This document shows, in pieces, positions 55,460-64,000 of a DNA stretch of 64,000 nt. Position 1 is the first letter of the stretch. Every line of letters starts with the position of its first letter. The notes below the pieces were generated by a model. It worked only from the letters and a program-made list of their open reading frames with translations. It was not told where the DNA came from and made no database searches. This stretch comes from Anthoceros angustus. Its lineage: Eukaryota > Streptophyta > Anthocerotopsida > Anthocerotales > Anthocerotaceae. The stretch lies in NCBI GenBank assembly GCA_010909165.1, contig MU008161.1, forward strand, positions 558,001-622,000. The letters run 5' to 3'. The position numbers and the translations under genes are program-made.

Positions 55460-56010
55460 TCCGAGGTTAAAATATGAAATTAGATTATGGAAAAAAAAAC
55501 CTTGAAAAAAATGCCTTGGGGGCTTAGGCAGGCAATGTCTCGACACTTGTCCATTGTGCCATGTTATTTTACGAACCGGGAGCGGAGGAGGGAAATGGTC
55601 CGTACATTCTTGGCGCCCTGCAGGGCCTTCCGGGTTATTAGTTTTATGGGCGACATCAAGCATCTCGGTTTCATCAAGTACTTCAAACACAGCGGAAACC
55701 ATGTGCGAGCAAGGCACATGGGGTGATGGTGATGGCACCCGGTGGGTGCTTCATTCGAAGCCACAAACAAGTTGGCTCGTGTAGGCATCTACACGCAACA
55801 ATCCGCCAATGGATGCATCATGAGACACGGGCTCGGCGGAATAGCCATTTGTTGCGATTGAACGGGCGAGATCAAGCAAGGCTTGGGGATGTTGACCACC
55901 GTCTCACGGACCTCAACACGTAGTCAAGAAGTGGAAGCGGTCGTGAGCATGCATGCATATCTGTAACAGACACCACCACGACTTGTGTCATGTTTGCTGA
56001 ATGTATCCAG
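55460..56010. repeat. Tandem duplication unit 2, about 550 bp
   Basis: Second copy of the 580-bp unit. It lacks several short pieces of unit 1 (for example in the CGGGGGAGCGG and GGAGGTAGGC regions) and has one rearranged stretch around 55600-55640. Its right end abuts the DDE element. Confidence 0.93.
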
Positions 56011-56028
56011 CCCCGAGTGGTGGTGTAG

Positions 56029-57683
56029 TTGTTTCTGTCATGGTTTCCACAAGACGTAGTTGTTTCTGTCATAGACTTCTCCCAGAACTATGCATTTGGT
56101 GTCCAGAATGAGATACAGTCTATGCACTGGCAAAATGATCAGGTATCAATCTTCGTGTTGGTGTCCTACCGCCGGAATAGCTCTGTGGATGCAGATGATC
56201 CTGCTGCATCCGTCGAGAAATACTACCATTTTTACATTAGTGATGATCTTGTTCATGACACGCTGTTTGTGCAACATTTCTTGCTCAAGCACTGGCAATA
56301 TTAATGGATGCAGGATGCAGGGTTTCCCAAACCCCGGGAACATTGGTGCTGGTCGGATGGGGCTGCAAGCCAGTTCAAGGCATGCCGCCCAAGCTATTTC
56401 ATTGCTCGCTACCCAAGCCTCACAGATGGGTGTAACATGCTCTGGTCATACTTTGGGAGTGGCCATGGGAAGAGGGAGCACGATGGTGCAGGTGCGATCT
56501 TGAAGCGATCGCTACGGGCAGCGGAGTCATCTCCGACAGCAGGGCGAATGCAGAATGCAGCGGATGTTGTGGACTACTTGTCCGCAACCATATCGGGCGG
56601 GGCAGCAAGTTCATATGCCTCTGGGCAGCATGGGGTGCACAGAAGTTTTTGGTTAATTGGTAAACATGAGGTAAACAGGAGGGCCAAGCATGGTTGTGAT
56701 CCTATTCCTGGTTTCAAGACAATGCACAGCCTCTACAGCTGTAGCATGGCTGACCCAACGCAAATGTTGATGCGGCGCCTGGCATGCTTTTGTGTTGACT
56801 GCTTAGAGAGCAACCATTCAAACTGTGAAACAGTTCCACACTCTGGCTGTTGGACGCCTGTGAGGATCAGACTTCATGCCCAGAGCATTGGTCCCCGCGT
56901 AACTCGAGGAACAGCCAATCACGCAGCAACATTGTTGGAGGATGCGGTCCTCCTTCCCCCTCCTGCTAATCTCGTTGAAAATGAGATCGAGTCTGATGCT
57001 GTTGATGTGTCAGACATGGCAGATGTCCTTGAAGTCGGGGACAACTTCCTTGTACTTGCCGACCATGAAGATGAAGGTCAGAGCTTTTACCTACTTCGCT
57101 GTACTCAGCCTAAGCACACCTTGCTTCACGATTGCTGCTGCCCATGGTCTAATGTCACTTACAAAGCAGGGGATTCTGTCGTCTGTGGTCTATATTACAC
57201 TCTGCAAGAGGACCTGCCTGTTTCGGTGTACAGAATGGATATGGACAACGCTGACTGCATTCTTCCAGCCCATATTGTTCAGACATGCAAGTTTGAAATG
57301 GAGGTGCATGGACAGCATGATGATGACCTTTTGTTTGTGCTCACAAAAGAGGCCTTACAGGTAGTGAAAGGTGTTGTGCAAGAAAGTGTACAAGATGCTT
57401 CCGTCATGGGCCCTTGAAGGTCACTAAGCCAAAACGGCCAACCCGACAGAAGGTAGTAGCAGAAGCTGTGGACCCAAGTGTGCGGGAATTGGAGCCCGGG
57501 GACAACTACATGGTGGCAGCTGAGGCTGAAAATGATGAAAAAGTTGACTTCTATGTCCTGAAGTGCATCAGGGGAGTTCACAAGCTAGCTGCCTACATCA
57601 AGAGGGACGTGTGGAATAGTGACCCTCTTCCCAAGGGCACCGAGGCCGGCCGACTACCTGCAAGTGGAGCCGGGTATATATGA
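56029..57683 (+). pseudogene. DDE-type transposase-like element, plus-strand copy (5'-truncated, one in-frame stop)
   Basis: The frame reads QDVVVSVIDFSQNYAFGVQN (first acidic residue), EKYYHFYISDDLVHDTLF, an in-frame TAA at 56302-56304, then EHWCWSDGAASQFKACRPSY (second acidic residue) and SGHGKREHDGAGAILKRSLR (third acidic block), which is an RNase H/DDE order. Downstream are IPGFKTMHSL, a Cys-rich RRLACFCVDCLESNHSNCE and, after residue about 330, two copies of a module with E(V/P)GDN(F/Y)…FY(L/V)L(R/K)C (57030-57110 and 57485-57570). A frame change at 57415 separates the second module. The N-terminal half is missing compared with the copy at 61.7-63.8 kb. I recognise this as a widespread but poorly named class of eukaryotic DDE-like proteins; the superfamily name is uncertain. 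Confidence 0.7.
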
Positions 57684-59620
57684 GCTTTTGAGCAGGGGCA
57701 GGGGCACCAGTTGTCTTGCGTGCAAGCTTGGTGAAAGCGACGAAGTTCCTCCTCGAGGAACAAGAGAAGATGGAGCCCAATAACAAGAACAAGGTGCCAT
57801 TGTTCTGGATGGATCTAGCAACAACGGCAATGTTAAAGGCTGCTTGTACAAATCGGCCTAAGTAGAGTCGTGTTGTAGATCACGCTACATTATGTTGGTC
57901 ATAGCTGCTCACAAACATTGAATCAATGCACTGGGTAGTTCTCAGGTTTTTGATTGGATCTGAAAGAAATTAGATCCAAGTCCAGGTGACACACTTTATG
58001 AGTCCTTAGATGACTAGTGTTGCGGAACTTGCGGGGATTGTCAGAAATATAACAGAATCTTGTCACCATTGCTCGCAGGGTTTCGTGCTATGTCACAACG
58101 CTCGCTCTCGGATAGATTGAAAAACATAGATACATGTAGAGACCAGTGAAGTTGTGCGATTACATGCGATGCAAATGCGTCTGGTACCACACATGGGTGG
58201 TCTACCATCACAGTATAGTTTGAGACTCAACCCTCATGAGTCACATGCGGAATGGCCCCCCCATCAGCAACGTGGATTTCTGGAGGTGTCCGCGCGCTTG
58301 TAAGGTGTTCGTCGTCACAGGGAGTCACATCGGGGTCATCCTCCTCTGGTCCGCCAGAATCGGTGATTACCGCCTGCTCATGCGCGCAGTGCTGAAGACG
58401 CTCACAGTCCCTTGCCGACCTTGCCGGATCATGCACTGCGCTCGCGCAATCGCACGCCCGCGCTTTTGCTCAAGCATCCCTGCGAGCACTAGAGGATCGA
58501 CACGAGGGGCGCGCCATCACACGCCATTGCCGCAACTCGGGCCCCCTCTATCTCCGCCGCTCTGCCGACCACTGCGGCCATTGTGGCTCTTCACACAGCC
58601 ATGGGACTAAAGACAGATCTTCTTGAGAGGGGAAGCCCTGTATGCAGTTAATTTCCAAATGGTCCCCTTTTACTGAGACATGGCGGTGAAGTCAAAAGTT
58701 TTGCCTTCGTGTGCAACAACACTGGGGTGTGTCCTGCGTGCGCACTAGACATGGCAAGTGGTGCACCCATTTTGTGGCCCATGCAACCGGGAGTGCCATC
58801 AACACCACATCGGCCATGAAAATTGGCGTCAAGCCTCAAGTGTGCCTAGACACAATTTAGCCCAAATCAAAACAGGTGGGTCTTCCCTCGACAGCCCCTT
58901 CCTAACAAGGACCTTACAAAGACCCGAACGTCTCTAAAGTGTCTGGGTCTAACTCAAATACCTCACGGCCAGTCTAACTCATTTGGAAGAGTGCAAACTT
59001 GCTAGTGTGCACTTGCGGTCGGGAGTATCAGTCATTCTCAAAGATAGGGGTTATTCTCCATTAAAGGGTTTGGGTCCCTAAAGACCAAAAAATGACCCCA
59101 GCAGGCCAAAATGCATCATCTTTAGCAAAACCACTCTTTAGACATGTAATCGAAAGACATTGACCATGTTATTTTCTCGTGAATACTTACTATGAGGTTA
59201 AGCCAAGAAGGTTCGCGGATTTCACCTTCACAAGGAAGGGATTTCAAGGATTCTAAACACCTCTTTCGCGATAGTACTTCCTAAGGTGAACAAGAGGCAA
59301 ACCAAACAAAATTAGTCCAAGAAGCCAAATCACACGGACGTCGGCGCAACCAACACTTAAAAGTAGCACCGAAAAAAGAAGCAATCACACGGACGTTGAT
59401 GCACTGTGAGTACACAACCACAGGATCTCCATTGTTAGAGTGAAAAACATAGAAGGAATTGGAACAATCGCGGACGTTCGGCACATTGGCGGTCTGCTAA
59501 AACTGCGCCGGACGTCCGGCGCATTTCTGAGACCCCAATCTTGTGGGCGCCAAATGAGATGGAAATGGTGGAGTGGATGCGGACGTCCGCAAATGTATAT
59601 ATATTGTTTGTCTTTGCATC
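57684..59620. other. Intergenic between mobile-element copies
   Basis: No gene recognised. It includes a region (59325-59600) rich in the motif GGACGT(C/T)CGGCGCA and a perfect 20-bp palindrome at 59504-59523 (TGCGCCGGAC and its mirror complement). Confidence 0.4.
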
Positions 59621-59629
59621 ATCAGCTAT

Positions 59630-59872
59630 GGATTGGTGTTGGTAGACTCAATGGCATAAGAACTCCAAGGTTAAGCACCCTTGGTCGGATCACTAGGATG
59701 GGGTGCTTGACTTTGGTGCTTTGAGAATTCCAATGCACTGGGTGATTAGTACTAGGATGGCTTGCTTTTTTGGCGCTTTGAAAACTTTGTAACAACTCCA
59801 CTTTAAGCAACCTAGAGGCGTATCAATACTAGGATGGAGTGTTGATTTTTAGTGGTTTGAAAAATTTGTAAA
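59630..59872 (+). repeat. Three degenerate 5S rRNA-like units in tandem
   Basis: Unit 1 (about 59630-59724) has AGAACTCCAAGGTTAAGC and CACTAGGATGGGGTG, matching the plant 5S rRNA internal promoter (AGAACTCCGCAGTTAAGC … TACTAGGATGGGTGACC). Unit 2 (about 59725-59782) has GAATTCCAATGCAC and TTAGTACTAGGATGGCTTGC. Unit 3 (about 59790-59872) has CAACTCCACTTTAAGC and AATACTAGGATGGAGTG. Each ends with a TTTGG(T/C)GCTTTGA-like phrase. Spacing of 60-85 bp is shorter than a real 5S gene (about 120 bp), so these are derivatives, perhaps of a 5S-derived SINE. Confidence 0.75.
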
Positions 59873-61762
59873 TCATCCCAGATTCTAGGCGTAAAGTCAT
59901 GAATATTATTTTTGAAAATCATTTGTTGGTTGATGTTATATTCCCACATTCGCTTTGTATACAACATGTAAACCTTTTGGCCTTACTCTATGTGCCCTTC
60001 CGATGACTTGCGGTGGATCTCTTTGATTGGTGCGCCAAAATGTCCGCTCATTCGAGTTTGATGCACGATAGATGCATAGGCCTTGGTTTCTAGATGAGCT
60101 ACATTTTCCAAAATTCGACATGTATGATGGTGGTTTCTAATGGCCAACCTTTTGAAGACGATAATGTTTCACAATGTTTTGCGAGAAGCAAGAAAATAAA
60201 TAGAATAGATGATTTGTCCTTGAGTAATGAAAGCCTCGCTGATGCATGAACACAAGCATAAGAGAGCATCCACCGCCACCGCGAGCCCTAGTGAGAGCCC
60301 GAGTATCTCGAAGAAAGAGGGCTGGTCGCCCGAGTGGGGTTTTGACCAAATGGCCGAGTATTTCAGTGAGGCTCAAGGAGGACCTCTATACCCACCGTGA
60401 CGCCCACAGGTGTGGCAATAGGTGTTCGAGACGAACTATAGCCAAGCTTGCGGAGATTTTGAATTTAAGATCGACTTGCTCCATGTGCCACCCATGGATA
60501 GATTAAGGTTGAAAGCGATGCGGACTTGACAAGAAGAAATGTAAGCTCAAGAGTTTGATCAAGAACGGTTGAGGAGGCCTCACCATCCTTTACCTTGTCC
60601 AATTCTGCGGGGCCCATCTGCGGATCTAAGTGCGGCTTATCTCCGACACGGAGGGGCCGGTCGGGTATGCCCGCCGTCGGGATTGCTCAATCACGGGGTT
60701 TGAAAAGAGAATTGATGTGAGTGTTGGTGCGGTGGCAAGTGTGCACAAGCAACTTGAACGAAAGTGCTTGCCTACACAAGTATTGACGCAACCCTCTCCA
60801 AACCCGGTGTATTGCACCTCTTTGGAGTATAAGTGCCGACGCTCATGACTCACCTCTTGGAGCATAAGTCATGATCATCCGGCCACTTGGTACAAAGGTG
60901 TGTTCGGCATTTGTGCGGACGGTGGGCACATTAGGTCTTCTTTTGGGCTCGGATGCATGGGCTGTGGGTTCGCAAATCACTAAAAACATGTGAAATGAGA
61001 CATGTGCATTTCTGGATAGTTGGGGCCAAAATGGGGTTCGGAGACAAACCCCTATGCTGAGAAACACTGTTGTATGCACTCTGATTCATCCAGGTCTAGG
61101 GTGTTAACATGACCGTCTGGCTCAAGCCCCTGGTAATATTGGCCCACTACAATATCATCGCCTAGGAGGAAAGTACGAAGGCTCCAAGGACATGTTCTTG
61201 CCACATCAGTTTTGTGGGAAGCAACGCACCAAGTAGAAAGTTGCACCTTCGCCCGCGCCTCGCCCACAACAAAGTTATCGCCTACCTCCGGGATCGCGCC
61301 ATATCGATGAGGTCCTCAGAGGCTTCCTCATCGCCTTCGTTGCCGGCTGGATCTAGTGTGGCTGTCTCAACTTGGTCATCAACCAACGATGTTCCACATC
61401 GTTGTCGAGTTGCTAGTCTCCGCCGCCAAAGACCGCCGATGCTTTAACGATATATGGCGCGATTCTCAAGAGGCATCGTTACGCCGCATGGTCACTGTCC
61501 ATGCAAGCCCCACAAAAGCAAGCCAAGTGTCTCATTTTCACCCGTGGATTCAAAGCATCTTGAGAATACCCATAAATGGAGTGCATGCTCTTGGAACTGG
61601 GATCGAGGCACACCCCACTTTTGTCTCCTATTGACATCCGTCTTCCCAAGTAATAGTCGCTTGACCGCCTTTCACCATTGGTGTATGAGGATGGACGCTA
61701 GAGATTGAGCTACAGAAATTGACCACATCCAGCCTTGCAATCTCGAGGAAGGAGACAATTCT
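59873..61762. other. Intergenic, no gene recognised
   Basis: Several open frames of 60-90 codons occur on both strands (for example 60246-60506 plus) with basic, proline-rich composition, but none has a recognisable domain. The stretch may belong to the 3' part of the DDE element at its right end. Confidence 0.35.
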
Positions 61763-63830
61763 TCAGCCTCTCAACGCCCGCTTCAAGATGGCACCTGCGC
61801 CGTCATGTTCTCCCTTCCCGTGTCCTGACTCGAAGTAACTCCAAAGCATATTGCACCCGCCAGTTAGGCTAGGGTATCTGGCTACAAAGTAACTAGGCCT
61901 GCAGGCCTTGAACTGGGAAGCAGCCCCATCACTCCACATCCAGTGCTCCCGTGGTCTCCTATACCCGCTGCCCAGCAACCACTCCCAGTGTAGCATGAGA
62001 CAATGCTGGACAAACAGGGTGTCATGTTGCATGTCATCGCTGATGTAAAAATGGTAGAACTTTTCAACGTTGCAAAACGGGTCCTCCTCCATAATTGGAC
62101 CAATTCTCATATCCGAAACATGCACAAGAATTGTAACCTGATCACTGTGCCAATGCATGCTTTGGATCTCGTTCTGCACTTGGAAGGCGTAGTTTTGTGA
62201 GAAATTAATCATTGAGACGATGACATCCTCTGGAAACCATTCTAGACATCTGCGAAACTCATAAGCTTGCCATCGCTGAACAAAATCATGGGTGATGAAA
62301 TGTTTCAACTTGCCTTTTAGGAACTCTACCATTTCAGACGGGTGAGTTTCCTTGTATACAAGCTTGATTCGAGACTTGGAAGTGCCGTCTTCATTCTGCC
62401 CAACGTGGTGGTATTCAAAACAACGCCACTTCAATGTAGCAGACGGCAGCAAGTTTGTTGTGACCTCCTGAGGAGAAAAGCCCTAGCTTCTGAACCCCAC
62501 AAAGATTGCAATTCCCCATTAAACACTTCTGCTTATGGAAGTCCTCGTCATGTGCTTTAGGGCACACACATCGTGGAACCGCTTCACGACCGAGCCAGCA
62601 ACAATCAAGACCGTCCGTAAAGCACCTTCCCTTGGCACAAAGACAAGGACATGAGCATGCAGACCTCAAGTGAACCTTTGATTGGACACCGCGGAGCTGG
62701 TTGAGAGCATCCTTTAGAAATGCCATTTCAACGTGATACCGCAGAACACACGCCCGCTCCTGCAGGGATTTGATGTAGAAGGGTTTCAACCTCTCAAAGG
62801 CACGCTGACCTATCTTGATCTCAGGATATGACTTCGGAATCGGAGGAAGAACTCCGTCTGCATCACAAACAACAAGGGACCACAAGTGTAAGAGACTACA
62901 TCAACGTAGAATACCGCAACCGACACTTCAAGCTGCGGCATGGTCGGGCGAGTGGTGCCGACAACTTCAAATTGTGACAATGAACCCCATCAAGTGATGA
63001 AGTTGTCCTAAAAGTGTAATCTGGCAAAGTGCCGACGACATCTTGAATAGCACAGGTGGCATCGGCACCATGCAGTGTGAGACACTGGCAACTGTTAGTG
63101 TGAGACAGTGTTAGCGTGCACCCGAGTGAATGAGTGAAAGCGCTGCGAGCCACAATGTTGGATAGGACTCCACCAGCGCTAGGACCATCTTCCACATGCA
63201 CCAACCCCACCACAAGCGCCACTGCCCACACAATGTAACCCATGATGTGGTAAACAACGAAGGAAACCCCAACATGCGCTCACCTGTGAGGTATCGAGGA
63301 AGTGCGTGATGTGCGTACGATACACAAACGGGGCCACCCGTTGCCGCCTGGCATCCTTCGAGTTCGAGGAAGGGCGTGAGGAGTTCTCCCAAAACTGGAC
63401 AATTATTTCCTTCACAGTTGTGCTCAAGGAATCTGATCTGACCTTCCGCCCTGCACCACACCATTGGTGGCCCTGTTCTGCGATGTCCAATTGGCAAAGG
63501 GTTTGCACATGCGCGCCACAACTCGTCTATTGACCCCGAACCCCCATGGCACGCCCGCTTCTTGCATGACATCCTTGGACAAAACAATGTTCATGAAAGT
63601 TTGCCGAGCTCTCAACTTGTCCGCAACTTGCACACTTTGTAGACTCCTCAGCGACTGATGTTCTCGAGCTTGATTTGTGGCTTTTCGAGTCCGGCTTTCC
63701 TCCCCTTAGCACCGCGAAATCTCTTGAGAATGCAAGTGTAGAGAACGCCCAAAATCCTCCTCCTCCACGCCCACTAAAGTGACGAGTCCTCCGCAAAAGA
63801 AGGACCCTAACTCCCGAGCAACCGGTAGCC
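61763..63830 (-). mobile_element. DDE-type transposase-like element, minus-strand copy (frame-shifted, longer N-terminus)
   Basis: On the minus strand three adjoining frames give an N-to-C order. First comes a helix-turn-helix-like start (FMNIVLSKDVMQEAGVPWGF then NRRVVARM, about 63600-63500). Next is VWSLVVCDADGVLPPIPKSY-like text with RACVLRYHVEMAFLKDALNQ, and a Cys-rich KCLMGNCNLCGVQKLGLF (62885-62440). Then come the catalytic part ATLKWRCFEYHHV, PEDVIVSMINFSQNYAFQVQ, EHWMWSDGAASQFKACRPSY and GHGKGEHDGAGAILKRALRG (62452-61763). In the first acidic block Asp is replaced by Asn (INFSQN versus IDFSQN in the plus copy), which would abolish catalysis. The frame ends at 61763 just after the third block. 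Boundaries and terminal repeats were not found. Confidence 0.65.
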
Positions 63831-64000
63831 TTCGTCGGAGGGCTCCCTTAAACCGGAGGTGTCGAGCAACTCCTTCGTCGGCCGACACCGCCTTGACCTT
63901 TCGCACGACAAGCGTGATGATGCGCGGCCCGGGTGCCACCCGAACTTCATGTGTCTCTACCGATTTTCTTGAAACTCGGATGCACAATCTCTACGGAAAG

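Overview
The window looks like nuclear DNA of a land plant, probably a non-seed lineage. The genes are typical of streptophytes: a dirigent protein, three SURNod19 genes, NF-YC, an HDA15-type histone deacetylase, a HOTHEAD-type GMC oxidoreductase and a chloroplast PPR-SMR protein. Introns are GT-AG and short (about 60-250 bp), and imperfect plant telomere motifs (CCCTAAA) occur internally. The exact lineage cannot be fixed from the sequence alone.

Layout. 0-0.5 kb: the 5' end of an unrecognised minus-strand gene leaving the window. 2.2-5.4 kb: a 15-exon class II histone deacetylase (minus). 5.5-8.5 kb: AT-rich intergenic DNA with several short tandem repeats and an intron-containing tRNA-like Pol III gene. 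8.6-10.7 kb: V-ATPase subunit C, 11 exons. 11.2-19.5 kb: three plus-strand SURNod19 genes with a dirigent-like gene and a CCCCATAG satellite between copies 1 and 2. 19.7-23.3 kb: a short-chain dehydrogenase and a plastid DUF2358-like protein (both minus). 23.3-29.2 kb: AT-rich DNA without recognisable genes. 29.3-30.6 kb: NF-YC. 31.0-31.6 kb: dTMP kinase, whose 3' end is repeated three times downstream. 32.6-36.9 kb: transposon debris (LINE-like, hAT), telomere-like repeats and a perfect palindrome. 37.0-38.8 kb: GMC oxidoreductase. 40.0-41.0 kb: KCTD-type BTB protein. 41.8-44.0 kb: PPR-SMR. 44.0-46.9 kb: a tandem pair of 1.4-kb units carrying broken KRI1 copies. 48.2-50.2 kb: intact KRI1. 50.2-53.3 kb: an ankyrin/double-BTB gene flanked by PLS-PPR remnants. 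53.4-64 kb: transposon-rich, with a 540-bp TA-flanked MITE, two copies of an unusual DDE-type element with Cys-rich motifs, and a cluster of 5S rRNA-like degenerate repeats.

The genes do not form a pathway. The only functional grouping is the SURNod19/dirigent block of secreted or membrane-anchored proteins. Two tandem duplications (44.0-46.9 and 54.9-56.0 kb) have copies that differ mostly by small deletions, a pattern that can reflect real decay or unpolished long-read assembly. The most unusual material is the DDE element family with a duplicated C-terminal module, the intron-bearing tRNA-like gene whose best-fit anticodon is UCA, and the 5S-derived repeat cluster.
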